This document shows positions 1 through 12,005 of a DNA stretch of 64,000 nt, one piece after another. The stretch comes from Elmis aenea (taxonomy: Eukaryota > Arthropoda > Insecta > Coleoptera > Elmidae): assembly GCA_947652605.1 (NCBI GenBank), contig OX393581.1, positions 48,941,924 to 49,005,923 of the forward strand, given 5' to 3'. The translations under genes were made by a program, and so were the position numbers. The stretch's first letter is position 1. Each line of letters opens with the position of its first letter. The notes under the pieces were generated by a model. It was not told the DNA's origin and did not search any database. It saw only the letters and a program-made list of their open reading frames with translations.

Positions 1-1493
1 TTTACGATTAATTCCAAAGTCTCTGAAAACGTTATGCATACTCCAGTAATAGATTTCGAGCTTCAGTTCCCTTAGAAACTGCTTACATATTTTGAATAGC
101 TTTTCAGTTGTTTTAAAAAAAAACTTCCAAAAGTACCACTTGCAAATTTTCATGCCAACTGCAAACGAGCTTTCCACTTTAGGTAACATCAATATCTAGA
201 GTGCCATAAAATAATAAACATATGCAGGGTGTAACTAATTTATTGTATTAAACATGTTTTGTTATAAGACAGCTGATCGAAAAATCTGAACTGTCCTGCT
301 AAAATTTGAAACCAAATGCTGTTATTAATTGTTAACAACTTGTGTTACAAGCTTTCCAAACATTCAAATCACGAAAATCTCCAGTTCTTATTTTAAAAAC
401 ATCTTATAGTTACAATTTTGCAACACCCCTGTCTTTTTTATACATTCTCGCCTACATAAAACAATACACTCACGTATTTTGCGTAACATTACAAGCCTAC
501 AAATTTCTCCACGTGGTTGTCACATATTTTATATTAAACACGTTAATCACGAAATAAACATACACATACGAAGATTTATAATAAATTTACACTTCAAAAA
601 CCTGTTATAATATGAAAGCTAAAGGTCTTGGTTGTTTAAATTTTAGTTAATTTGGTTTCTCTTTCGAGAAATATTCAATTCCGACGCCTATGACATCTGT
701 AGAATTTTGCATGTGCATCTAATTATCGCTTGCCACTAATATATCGTAAATTTTCCAGCATTTTAGTTCTTGCATATTTTTTTTTGATACTGTACATAAA
801 ATAGTGCTTGATTATATTTGATATTTTTGTCTAATATATTAATATCATAAAGAATTTGGCTCGGTTTGTCGTCATGTCTGCTGGTTGCTTGCTCAAGCAC
901 TATTTTTAAGGTTCTTGGTATTTCCAATTAATTATTACATTAATATACATCATTCGCCTATCACTTTCATCTTCGTTCTATATAACGTTAATTTTCCTTT
1001 CAGCAACTGTTCCTACTTAATTCGTTTCCTACGCCTTTAATTCCATTCCCTTACGTCCTTCTCTTTTACCTTAAACAGTTTCCCAGACATGACGGACGAT
1101 TTGACCGACGGATTGAAGTTAACAAAAATCGAGTGACACGAGGATTTAATATGATAATCTTCCTGCGCCAATAACTGAAACCAAAACGTTTAAACTTACA
1201 GAACAACCGATATCATTTGACTGTTACTGTGATTTAGACTCGAAAGTATATTTTGACGAACTAAAAAGACGTTCTAAGGTGCGAAATTAGTTTTTTCTCT
1301 ACAGTCCAAATAGAATTTGGCCATATAAAAAACTGACCATAACTTTTTGACAAATGTTTATAAACATTTTTGTTGGTCATTCTTAAGTAGAATTTTTTGG
1401 CTACATTAATTTCTGAGGTATGAAGCAAAACTTACATTTTTCCATATGAAATCTATAGTGTCATGACTTTATTGAAAAGACATATATGCTAAC
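1..1493. other. Unrecognised AT-rich DNA
   Basis: No convincing gene is visible. Open frames here are short, AT-rich and lack recognisable motifs. The outer, degenerate part of the foldback element described next may begin near 1300. A short start-containing stretch preceded by a possible splice acceptor occurs near 1096-1124 but stops after a few codons, so it is not called. Confidence 0.5.
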
Positions 1494-2187
1494 CAGGGAA
1501 GGTCACGATGGGTTGTCGCTAGAATCTGATCAAGGCTGTGTTTATTGCATCAAGAACTAAACTAAATGTTTTGCAGAGTTATACGTGCCACTGGCCATTT
1601 TCTTTGGAAAAATTGGGGAAAAACTGAAAATTTCAATAATAAAAGTAATTTTTGCGATCGCGTTGGCCATGAAACCGTCAGAGATAAAATCGAAATTATT
1701 CTATTTACCAATTCGCGCATCCTTTGCAAGATCGTGCAAAGTTTTTGAACAAATCTTAAACGGTTCCGAAGAAAAACGTCAAAAACGAAACCCCTGCAAA
1801 AGCGCTATGATTTGAAAAGTTGTATAACTAAATCTATGCGAATGGCATAGGTGTTTAACATAGGGGAAACCGTTTTTACAAGGGCCTCGTTTTTCGCGTT
1901 TTTCTCCGGAACCGTATAAGATTTTTCCAAAAAATTTGCACCATTTTACTTGCAAAGGATGCGCGCTTTAGTAAATAGAAGGGTTTCGATTTTATCCCTG
2001 ACGGTTTCATAGCCAACGCGATCGCAAAAATTACCTTTATTATTCAACTTTTCAGTTTTGCCCCTATTTTTCCAAAGGAAATGGCCAGTGGCACGTATAA
2101 CTCTGCAAAACACTTGGTGTGATGCTCTTGATTAAATAAACAAAGCCCTGCTCAGATCCTAGCGACAACATCGTGACCTTTCTTGGT
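1494..2187. mobile_element. Foldback (palindromic) non-autonomous element
   Basis: Two arms of about 330 bp are inverted copies around a centre near 1840. For example, the left arm has a stretch at 1570-1600 reading from a Tgcagagttatacgtgcc motif, and its reverse complement lies at 2080-2105. The GCGATCGCGTTGGC-type stretch at 1655-1670 recurs inverted at 2010-2026. Weaker complementarity continues outward to about 1300 and 2290, with a shared TTGGCCAT motif near 1317 and 2267. There is no transposase, so this is a MITE-like or foldback element. Open frames in it are mirror shadows. The true ends and target duplication are unclear. Confidence 0.75.
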
Positions 2188-3714
2188 AAACTTTCAGAAA
2201 ATAAATACTTTTATATGTGTTCCGAAAATTACGGCAAAACGAAAATACTGTAACTTTTGTGAAAAATTGGCCATGTACATTTCAGGCAAATAGCTTTAGC
2301 CCGGGCAAATACCACATGCCTTGACAAACAGTTGTCTAATGCTAGCTATTTTCCTACCCAAATAGCATTTGACGAAACTATTGTTCGGCAAATAATGCGT
2401 GGTTTAATAATTTGTTATTTGAGGTTGGTCAGGTTAAAGGTCTCTTAAAGTTTGTTTGTTTTTTTTTTTAATGAAAGCAGATCTATAGCTTCATTAAATG
2501 TATCAAAAAAGTTTCAAAAAATTAAAATTAATTTCAATGAACAATGTTAATAATATTTGTCTAACAATAAGTCATTCATGTTCTTCGTAAGTTTATTTGC
2601 CTAATAAAATTTATTTACTTATTTTCGTAAAATTAAATCACAAAACATTTTCACAGAATCGAACTGATTTGTCAATTTAAAAAACTTTTTGTTAACATAG
2701 CAGCACAAAGCTATAAAACTGTTTAGAAATAGAAACTGATTGATGTTAACACAAATTTAAATCGGAATTTTAATTTAGTTATAAACTTGCAGAAATAGAA
2801 GTATTTTTATTACCTTTTTTTAATATAGATCGTAGCAGGTAAGTGGTAAAAATTCGATAAATTTGGGTAATATCTCGTACCACAATCGAAATGATTTTAA
2901 TTAATGATCAACAATAAATTAACTAAAACGTTTCTTTTCCAGAAAGGGAATAATTACAAGTTTAAAACTCTGTGACAAAAAAGTTAACAACAATTATTGC
3001 AAAATGCGTTTAAATTGTATATCCTATTATATCGATAGTATTGCTAAACTATATAAATATAGTTTTCACTTTCCATATTAGATGTTCCACCTTTAAACGT
3101 AAAATTATTGTCATTATTTCAATTACATGGTTGTAAGAAATGATCAACAACAATGCTATTTCCGTTCTGTCTTAAAAATTGACAACCTTTGATATTGATG
3201 TAACTGTATTAATTTCCAAAGTTATTCATATTTATTCAACCCCAATTTGCACATGATTGCACGTAAAAGTTACAAGGAGAACGTTAAAATATATAAAACT
3301 GACTTCCTTGCTAGGAAAAAACTACCATAAGTACTTCTATAAAAGAATTTCGTGTTAATTTTTACTTTTATTTATATAAACACTGTTTAAAACGTGATAT
3401 AAACACACTTCACCTTAAGCAAAAATAATATTCGTGCCACATTCACCAGAAATATAAACAGCCAATGCATTAACAGTTTGTTTTTTTTTTTTAAGTAATA
3501 TTGCAAAGCATAATCTTGAAAGTCATATTAATTATTTCAGAACTGTTTCTATGTGAAGTAAGTAAATAGAACTGCTAAAAATATTTTACCTAATTATCAT
3601 GTCTTACTTAATATAAACAACAATTCTAAACTTTTAAAACGATTCAACATCAAACCACGGATAAAAATGGATTGTTTCCCAAACCAAAACAATTTAGAAA
3701 CAATATTTTAATTG
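2188..3714. other. Unrecognised AT-rich DNA
   Basis: Nothing with coding character is visible. The stretch contains homopolymer runs (T runs near 2459-2471 and 3480-3492) and very AT-rich sequence. No repeats or RNA gene could be supported. Confidence 0.5.
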
Positions 3715-3716
3715 TA

Positions 3717-5228
3717 CAGCGTCATTCAAAAAGTTTGCAACAAATGGAAAAGTTTTTTATTATCGATTTCTCAAAAAATTTTATCCTTATGAAACTTGGT
3801 GCATGGTCTAAAACTAATTTTAAGATAAAAAAAAAGTTTGATAAAAGTCATGGGAAACTGGATTTTAGCGATTTTTGAAATATTCGCAGGGGTAAGGTGC
3901 ATTTATTTTAAGAGAAACAAAATTTTTTTGGGAAACAGTTATTATGAATCCAAAAATAGGGCTAGATTTGCATTTTGACCGTCAAATTCCAATTTTTATT
4001 TATTAAGAAATTTTAACATTAAAAAAGTCTGCAACAAATGGAAAAGTTTTTTATTATTGATTTCTCAGAAAATATTAATAATAATAAAAGTTGGTGCCCC
4101 TGGTCTAACACTAATTTTAAGATGAAAAAAGTTTAATATTAAGTCATAGGACACTAGATTTTAGCGATATTTGAAATATTCGCAGGGGTGAAGTGCACTT
4201 ATTTTAAGAGATACAAAACAAAATTATAGAAAAAAGCTATTTAGAATCCAAAAATTGAGCTAGATTTAAATTTTCACCGTCAAATTCTAATTTTTATTTT
4301 GTAACAAATTTTAACATTCACAAAATTTGCAACAAATGGAAAAGTTTTTTAATATTGATTTCTCAGGAAATATTATTCTTGATAAAAGATGCACCAACTT
4401 TGCTCTGAAGCTAATTTTAATATAAAAAAAGTTTAAGAAAAAGTCATACAAAAACAATTTATGGGAAAAAGTTATTTAGAATCCAAAAATAGGACTATTT
4501 TTAAAATTTTGGCCGTCAAATTCCAATTTTTAATTTTTAAGAAATTTTAATATTCAATCAAATGGAAAAGTTTTTTATAATTGAATGCCCAGAAAATTTT
4601 ATTCTTGATAAAAGTTGGTGCATGATCTGAAACTAATTTTTTTTTAAGTTTTTAATAAAATGTCATGACACTAGATTTTAGCGATATTTGAAGTATTTGC
4701 AAGAATAAAGTGTCCTTATTTTGAGAGATACAAAAACATTTTTAAATTTTGAGCGTCAAATTTCAATTTTTATTTTTTAACTATTTAAACATTCAAAAAG
4801 TCACGAAAATCTAGTGTCATATGACTTTTTATTAAACTTTTTTTTTCTTAAAATTGGTCTTACACAATGCAGCATGCACCAACTTTTATCAGGAATAAAA
4901 TTTTCTGAGAATTCAATAATTAAAAACGTTTCCATTTGTTGAGATTTTTTGAATGGTAAAATTTCTTGAAAAATAAAAATTGGAATCCGACCGTCAAAAT
5001 TTAAATCTAGCCTTATTTTTTGATTCTAGATAACTCTTTTTTTTGTATTTCTCAAAATAAGGACACTACTCCCGCGAATATTTCAAAAACCGATAAAATC
5101 TAGACTTTTATTAAACTTTTTTTCATCTTAAAATTTGTTTTAGACCATGCACCAATCAAGAATAAAATTTTCTGAGAAATCAACAATAATTTTTTTTTCA
5201 TTTGTTGCAGACTTTTTGAATGACGCTG
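3717..5228. mobile_element. TA-flanked palindromic element with internal tandem units
   Basis: The ends are perfect inverted repeats: the element begins CAGCGTCATTCAAAAAGT at 3717 and ends with its complement at 5228. It is flanked by TA on both sides (3715-3716 and 5229-5230). The left part holds about four direct copies of a unit of roughly 230-300 bp, each with a motif like CAACAAATGGAAAAGTTTTTTA, starting near 3738, 4030, 4330 and 4558. The right part, from about 4795, holds about two units in the opposite orientation. There is no coding capacity. The TA flanks and TIR suggest a non-autonomous Tc1/mariner-type element whose arms expanded by internal duplication. Confidence 0.8.
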
Positions 5229-5230
5229 TA

Positions 5231-6615
5231 GATATGATATTAAAAATATGTATATTTTGTTTTATTTTACCTTTTTACAGCACCTTAGTAAGTCTTGTTT
5301 AAATATACTTTCACGTTAGAGAATATTTTGAATATAATACCAGCGATTTCAACAATAACCGCAAAAGTACGACAGATCTAAAAAACCGAAGAAAATGAAA
5401 GTTAAATGTATCATTTTCCGAGGAACGTAAATAGATTTACATGCACAAGAAATGCGGAAAACGTACACACGCTTGTGTTAATCAACATAGATTAGTATTG
5501 TACTAAATAGACCAGGAAGATTATCATTTGAATCCGATACAGCTGTGTACGTTAAACGAAAAGTACTGGCTCCACTCAAATTGATGTTCGTGAAATACAA
5601 TACCAAAATAATTAAAGAATCTTAGGTTATTACGAAATTACGGTAACATCTACAAGAAAATTAATATAAATGAAAGTTTTGTTGATTCAATATCGTACCA
5701 TACAAGTTACACTCGGTGAAAGGAATTCACTTTCTCGCGTTATAATTTAAAGAAAAGGAACATTGGAGATCACAAATGTAAATAATAGTTTTATTACATA
5801 AATATCCCCGATTAGTTAATGTATATTCTATGGTATTGTTTTGGTAAACTGCAAAGATATTATTCGTTAAAACAGGTAAGGTTAGCGCTCCGCTTAAACA
5901 AGGTTCTTATATTTTAGTTATTTAGCTTATAGCTTAGAACACCTGTAAAATTATAATTTGGCTTAGCATAAGTTTTGTTTTAGTAAATATGAATTAATAC
6001 TTGTATAGCTAGACGTTCACTTTTACTCCAATTTATTTGAATACTTCATCGTTCATTATCTTAATGATTATTTAATGGTAGGGTGATGTACGTATTTTTA
6101 TTTATACAGCGCCGTCCTAAATTTCATTAGATATTTACGTAACCCAATTATAACATCGGCGGCTACACTTTTGCCACACAAGGACGTCCAGTTTCTCACA
6201 TATGCAGTGACATAATTACAGGTTAACGTAAATTAAAAGCAAAAATGAGCGGTTCCTTATTGCAATATTACAATAAACGAAAATAAGACAGAGTTTGTGC
6301 ACCTCTAAATTCGTTTTCTGTACCGGTAGATTGTTGTTTTTGAAATATGACTATTTCTGGTTTTTGCAAATCGATTTGGCTTTGCCAGTCGTTTAAAAAC
6401 AAAATTTCTATCAGTAACGTCCCCTATATAAAAAACTACAACAAAATTTGTTTTACAACAGTTTAAAGAATGAAAAAATCGAGAAATTCACTTCTATATT
6501 AATCAACTCAAAAAAATACAGATCTTGAAAACACCCAATTACTCGATAACATGTTTTTTTTTGTCTAAAATTGTAGTTGTCATTGTTTTAATAATGCAAA
6601 ACTTTAATTTACTTA
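5231..6615. other. Unrecognised AT-rich DNA
   Basis: No gene, repeat or RNA structure could be supported. Slightly GC-richer islands near 5395-5480 and 6110-6210 have no sustained open frame or convincing splice sites. Confidence 0.5.
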
Positions 6616-6617
6616 TA

Positions 6618-6761
6618 CAGGGTGTTTCTTAAGTATTGCAAAAAAATTGGGAGGTTATTCTTTATCGAAAATTAAGGGGTCTTTTTCCTAAGACGTCTCC
6701 TTTCAGAGTTACTCCCCCCTAAAGGGGAGCAGTAAAATTAGGTTTTTATTTTATTTCTCAA
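6618..6761 (+). mobile_element. Half of a CAGGGTG palindromic MITE (truncated)
   Basis: The segment starts with a TA followed by CAGGGTGTTTCTTAAGTATTG. It is collinear with the left arms of the elements at 11134-12003 and 13780-14231, including the shared GACGTCTCCTTT and CCCCTAAAGGGG motifs. Similarity stops near 6761 in the CTCAAA stretch and no right arm follows, so only one arm remains. Confidence 0.75.
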
Positions 6762-8183
6762 ACCGAACAAGTTTTTATTCATAGCCAATAATTTCTAATC
6801 TTATTTGTATTAATTGCCTTGATATAAAATTATTTTACCAAATAGCTACCTGTTGTAATCTTATTAAAATTATTCAAAGAAAGTGACTCTTTTTTTGGAA
6901 TCTAGCAACTGGAGCAAAATTTACCTTACTGTTATTTTTTCACAATTAATAACTTAATTATTTAGTTTTATTCAGTTTTTAGTCTATGTTAGGTGAAGAA
7001 CAGCTTAATTATGCCAATCATATTAACTGAACATGTAATACCTACATAATTTGTCATATCATACGTGTAACTAATTCAAGTTTTACATGGGTACACACCC
7101 ATTTATTCAGTAATTTATTCAAAACTTAAATTAGTTATTGACCAACAAAAGCATGGGTACACAATTATGAATTTAAGCTTATACTTTCTAATAGCATTAA
7201 TAATTACTTGATCTGGTATGGTATATTATTCAATCATAAATTAATTTGACATCCATTTTATCTAAATATATAAATTTACTACCAAACCTTCTGTGTAAAC
7301 CTACAATTAAAACTATAATATCTTAAAAGTAACACTTACACCGTCAACTACTGTTTGACACCATTCAAAAATTGCGAAGAATCATGTCAACAATTTCGAA
7401 AATAATATGATTGTGAAGAAAAATTTACACAATCTTTGTTGTGCTGGAACACAAACCTTAGGAACGTTTTAAAGAGGTAGGTTATATTAAACACAGCAAC
7501 AATCAAAATTTATTTCGTTCTTTTTCTTATAACAATTATATCACTCATAAAATTTACATTAAAATTCTTAATTAAAACATTCCATTCAAAAAATAATAAA
7601 TCTGACCCACTTTTGCCTTAAAAAACAGTTTGGCGTAGTTATTAAAAAAATACACTCCGTAAAATGAGGTCAAAGTTAAACACAGATCTTACACAGGTTT
7701 ATTTAATCTTGAAGGTCTATGCTGAAGTCAAATATTAGTAAATAATAAAATAATTACCTAAATTTAAGCTTCTCAGCCATGTCACAAGAATAAAGCCATG
7801 TACCAACAATTTTAAGTTATTGATTTCGATGTAGAATATCTGCAAATTAAAAACATTTAATCACAAGTTATTTTCGTTTATTTGGTATTGTTTTAAAGGC
7901 GGTTCGATACATTGAAAATAACGCAAACTGTAGGTAAAAGTTTTGTTAGTGGAGGTGCAAACGTGTAGATGATAAATAAGTAAAGCACTTAGTTTATTTT
8001 GTAGTGTCTTCTCAAAGTAATGCTGTATTTAAGTAGCCACTTACATAATTATGTACGTACTAAGGTCTGCAAGTATTACCTAGAAATCGTATCGTTGCGT
8101 TGTAGCCAATAATTATTTAGTAACGATGGTGGAAGGTCATATTACACATAATGTCACATACCTAATCATGTTGTATTCTTCAG
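6762..8183. other. Unrecognised AT-rich DNA, probably upstream intron
   Basis: No exon was recognised. The final bases form a splice acceptor (TTGTATTCTTCAG, ending 8183). An in-frame stop at 8163-8165, just before it, argues that this sequence is intronic relative to the exon that follows. Upstream exons of the gene are likely outside the window or too short to recognise. Confidence 0.5.
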
Positions 8184-8372
8184 CTGGTGGCCGGCTCCGG
8201 AGCTACAGAAGAAACCGATGAGAAAGCGAATGGACCAGGTCTCGGAGGAGCTGTCGAAGTAGACATAGCCAAAGGTGGTGATGGCTATACTGAAGCTATT
8301 CCCGGACCCATCACTCGTCTGCTTGTGGTCGCGAACCGTGGAGTTGCTAACCTTATTCAAGATTTAATTTTG
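8184..8372 (+). CDS. Internal exon (63 codons) of an unrecognised insect protein gene
   Basis: This 189-bp GC-richer block stands out from the AT-rich surroundings. A polypyrimidine tract and CAG precede it (acceptor ending 8183) and GTAAGT follows (donor at 8373). Both boundaries are phase 0 and the exon is open throughout. Reading from CTG GTG GCC, it encodes an acidic, Gly-rich stretch (residues VAGSGATEETDEK), then a Gly-rich segment and a hydrophobic block (TEAIPGPITRLLVVANRG, then VANLIQDLIL). It joins in frame to the exon at 14449, whose sequence continues an amphipathic helix. I have only a loose memory of similar small insect proteins and cannot name the family. Without splicing at 8373 the frame would read on to a stop at 8445-8447. 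Earlier exons, including any signal peptide, are not visible. Confidence 0.72.
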
Positions 8373-8909
8373 GTAAGTTCGCCCAGCAGGTTGATAGGAA
8401 GGACACGCGCTTTCATTACAAAACAAAGTACTTTGCACCGGTCCTAATGAACCGTGAATGTCGTTCATTACCGACGATGAACAAGCTGATTTAGTAATAG
8501 AGTAACAGGTTATTGCAATTATTGTTATTTGTGTCGTCCCACCTCTTAGCAGATGGAACAAGTAGCCGATACAATGTACAATTACCATTTTACAATTAAA
8601 GTTTGACGAACGACGGACGAACATATATAAGCTAACTTTACTGTTTTATATTACTACTTTACTTGTACTTAGATGATAAAGAAAATCATTGTGTTAATGA
8701 AATTGTTGAATAATAATTTTACGACAGTTGACTACGACAGTATTATAGTAGACAAATAAATTAAAAATAATCTAACTTTCAATAGTAAACTTTGATCACA
8801 TAATGAATGCATCATAAATCATTAATATAATGTTAGTTAGTCAATTTAATTAATAGACAAGTACCTGCAAAAAGCATTTTACCAATGTCATATCAAATTA
8901 AACTTTATA

Positions 8910-9931
8910 CAAGGTGGTACACATAGAAAGGCCACTATTGGGATCTCGTTAACGGTAAGAGTTACAAAGAAGTTTTAATTAGACAAATTGTTCCCCTTTC
9001 TGAGATCTATTCAGTGAAACTTCTTCTTAATCGGTTCCTCTTGTACCTTCTGGTGTCGAGGTATCTACTTCTGGATTAGGTTTCTCCACTCCTTCCTATC
9101 GTTAGCTAATTGTGACACATCTCTCCATCTGACTCCTTTTTCTTCTAGTCTCTGCCTCACTTCTTTTTCCCATTTTATTCTTGGTCTTCCTCTATTTCTT
9201 TTTCCCTACATCTTCATTTTCCATCCTATTTTCGCGTATCTACTTTCTGGTAGATGTCCAAGTCATCTTAATTGATTCTTCTCCATCTTTTTCTTAATAT
9301 CTTTTACTCCTAGATTTTTTCGATTTTTTTCGTCACTGATTTTATCGATCAGTCTACATCCCTCTATTCTTCTTAATAATCTCATTTTCTGTGCCTGTAT
9401 TCTTTGTTTTTGTTTTTGTGTTAGTGTCCAAGTTTCTGAACTGTACGTGAGAATGGGTACGTACACTGCATTAAAAGCTCGCGTCTAAAAATTTCGTCGC
9501 TGCCACTATTCTGTTATTCAGATCTTTCTCCAATTTACCATCCTCTGCAATCATTGTGCCTAAATAGTTAAAATTCGCTACCTGCTCACTCTTTTTTCGG
9601 TCTAGCATAATTGTGACTGGTTCATGATTTTTCGCTATAACCGAAGTCTTTGTTATATTAATATTCATATTATATATACATTTTAAATTGAGTAAACAAA
9701 TTTACTTTTTGCCCAAAAATATTTTTGTACCATCAAATATAATATAAGTTATCAACGATTTAAGAAAATCCCATTTTGGTGTTCGTTTATTGTCTAGCGT
9801 GCCATGGCACTTTTAAAACATTAAAACATCACTGAATAGGTTTCACAGAAAGGGGAACAATTTGTCTAATTTAAACTTTTTTGTAGCTCTTACCGTTTCC
9901 CAACAGTGGCCCTTCTATGTGGACCACCCTG
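8910..9931. mobile_element. TA-flanked palindromic MITE carrying a LINE insertion
   Basis: The left end (TA at 8908-8909, then CAAGGTGGTACACATAGAAA) and the right end (GTGGACCACCCTG ending 9931, then TA) are inverted copies. Complementarity continues for about 110 bp through GGGATCTCGTTAACGGTAAGAG (left) and its counterpart near 9890-9905. The left arm ends near 9020 and the right arm resumes at about 9830 with a matching CACTGAATAG motif. Part of the intervening DNA is a retrotransposon fragment. The arm shares the GGGATCTC/AACGGTAAGAG module with the element at 13141-13775, so they are one family. Confidence 0.8.
9021..9670 (-). pseudogene. RTE-like non-LTR retrotransposon fragment (reverse transcriptase C-terminal part)
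   Basis: Two - strand open frames (9471-9668 and 9263-9466) encode pieces typical of LINE reverse transcriptase thumb regions. The first has the FNYLGTMIAEDGKLEKDLNNRI segment. The second has VPILTYSSETWTLTQKQKQ followed by RLLRRIEGCR. Residues normally lying between them are missing, and the frame changes, so there is an internal deletion or frameshift. The 3' end (low coordinate) ends in AAG repeats on the - strand (TTCTTCTT on +), as is usual for RTE elements. The copy is dead, 5'-truncated, and lies in the middle of the palindromic MITE. The clade assignment to RTE is by motif style only. Confidence 0.65.
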
Positions 9932-9933
9932 TA

Positions 9934-11131
9934 TACTGCGTAATCCAAGAAATATGTTATTTTTTTGTTTTGCTGATAATTTGTTTAGTAACCAACCGAT
10001 TTTAATAACTGTTTACTTAAACTCTAGCTAAAACCTTAAGCTGTCATGTCGTGCAGTGGTTTACAAACTTACAACACTTCGCAAGTATGTTATTGAATAA
10101 CATAAACAGTAAATTATTTTTGATTTAAATTTTATTTTTTAATCTTAAATTTAATATAAATATCTTTTTAATATTCCAATTTAATTAAGCTACTTTTGCT
10201 TTTTTCATATGTCAATAGCAGTCGATGAAGACTTTTTATTAATCATAATATTTTGAATGAACTACATTGGTCGATATAATGTTTCAGCTAAAATACGTAA
10301 AAATCGGCTGGTAACTAAAACAGTTATGAAATAAATGAAAAATTATGTATTTTTGGACTACTTTGTATTTGCTTTTTACTAATATTATGCTTTATCTTGC
10401 CAAATTTTATGACACAGGAGCAAATATTCCATCCAAAGTACAAATTTATTATAATAAGCACTTTTAATTACTGTAAAAATTATGCAACGTCGCCTATTCA
10501 ATAAGCATATTGTTAAATTTAACACATGAAAATAGAGCAACTCATTTTAGATTCCAAGTGCAGTATCTAAAAATCAATAACAATCGAAAAATAATCAAAA
10601 TTAAATTTGCCAGTAATAATTCATCAATACGATTCCAAAATCGACCGCTTCTAACCTTTATTTATTTTATTAGGAATATTAATTTTAATGCAACATAGAA
10701 ATATTTGCTCTTGTTTTCGCAATTTTGGAAATGGACTGTTAAGAGATACGTAACCAAACATGATGATATTTTGCTTTAATCTCTCATCACATTTTTCGGT
10801 GAAGCTTGATTTTGTAAATAACTTAGATGGACATCTAACCAAACGGTAATTTCGTCTCTCGACATGCTGCTCTTCGCTTACATACTAATAATTATCATTT
10901 TTCTTACAGTTCAATTGTATCTAACTTTTTCAACTGCTCCATTCAAATTTAACTGTACATAGATTGTATATAACTTATTTAATGACTTCGCTGTATTTAA
11001 ATATCGAATTCACAAAAATATTAATGATATTAACATTCTCATTGCATTTCTTATCAACGTACAAGAACATACTTCAAAAAATTAAAGTATTCCGTGTCTC
11101 CAAATACCCATCTGTTGAACAGTGTATAATC
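9934..11131. other. Unrecognised AT-rich intronic DNA
   Basis: No repeats, RNA genes or coding signals could be supported. It lies inside the inferred large intron. Confidence 0.45.
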
Positions 11132-11133
11132 TA

Positions 11134-12003
11134 AAGGGTGTTTCTTAAATATTGCGAAAAACTTTGAGAGGTAATTCCTTAACAAAAATTAAGGGAGGGC
11201 TTTTCCATATATAATTTTTTTCCCTTAGACGTCTCCTTTCGGAGTTACACCCCCCTAAAGGGGGGCGGCAAAATTAGGTTTTTATTTTATATCTCAAATT
11301 TGGAGATGTTTAGAAGAATAATATTTGGTAGATGTTTTGTACTTATTGAAAGGTTTTCCATAGTAATATTTTTAATTACCCCCAACCATCACAAGGGGCT
11401 GAAAAGTGCGACCCCTGTTGGTTTTTTTATCAGAACTTTTTGTAGGCTTGAAATTTTGCAATTTAAAAAAATTTCTTTGGAAGCTTGATTTATTTAGAAA
11501 TGTCTTTTATTCTTTAAATTTCTGTAAAACCTAGTAACCACCAAATTTTATTTTAGAATATTTAATGGTTCGTGTTCACTCATTTAATTTCTTACACAAA
11601 AACTGTAGCTTTTGCAGGAAATTTTAGAAAATAAAAAAGTTCTAAATAAATTAACCTTTCAAAGAAAATTTTTTAAATTACAAAGTTTTAAGCCTCCAGA
11701 AAGTTCTGATAAAAAACCAACAGGTGTCGCACTTTTCAGCTCCTTGTGAAGGTGGGAGATGATTAAAAATATTACTATAGGAAACTTTTCAATAAGCATT
11801 AAACATCTACCAAATATCATTCTCCTACACATCTCCAAATTTGAGAAATTAAACCAAATTTTACCACTCCCCTTTAGGGGGGTGTAACTTCGAAAGGAGA
11901 CGTCTAAGGGACTAAAATTATATATATATATGTAAAAGCCCCCCTTAATTTTCGATAAGGAATTACCTCCCGAAGTTTTTCGCAATATTTAAGAAACACC
12001 CTG
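11134..12003. mobile_element. Full-length 870-bp palindromic MITE (CAGGGTG family)
   Basis: The left arm begins AAGGGTGTTTCTTAAATATTG (first base changed from C). The right arm ends with CAATATTTAAGAAACACCCTG, its complement. Both are next to TA (11132-11133 and 12004-12005). Arms of roughly 380 bp are complementary nearly throughout and include GACGTCTCCTTTCGGAGTTACACC and the CCCCTAAAGGGG motif. Mirror-image open frames on the two strands (both reading a RRIIFGRCF-like string) confirm that it is a palindrome, not a gene. It is the longest copy of this family here. The fragment at 6618 and the inner element at 13780 are relatives. Confidence 0.85.
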
Positions 12004-12005
12004 TA

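Noticed and set aside
1096..1140. Possible small exon starting ATGACGGACGATTTGACC after a CAG
   Set aside because: It stops after about fifteen codons, has no donor site, and no join to the exon at 8184 could be supported.
11300..11985. Open frames on both strands reading RRIIFGRCF-like strings
   Set aside because: They are mirror images in the two arms of a palindromic MITE, not genes.
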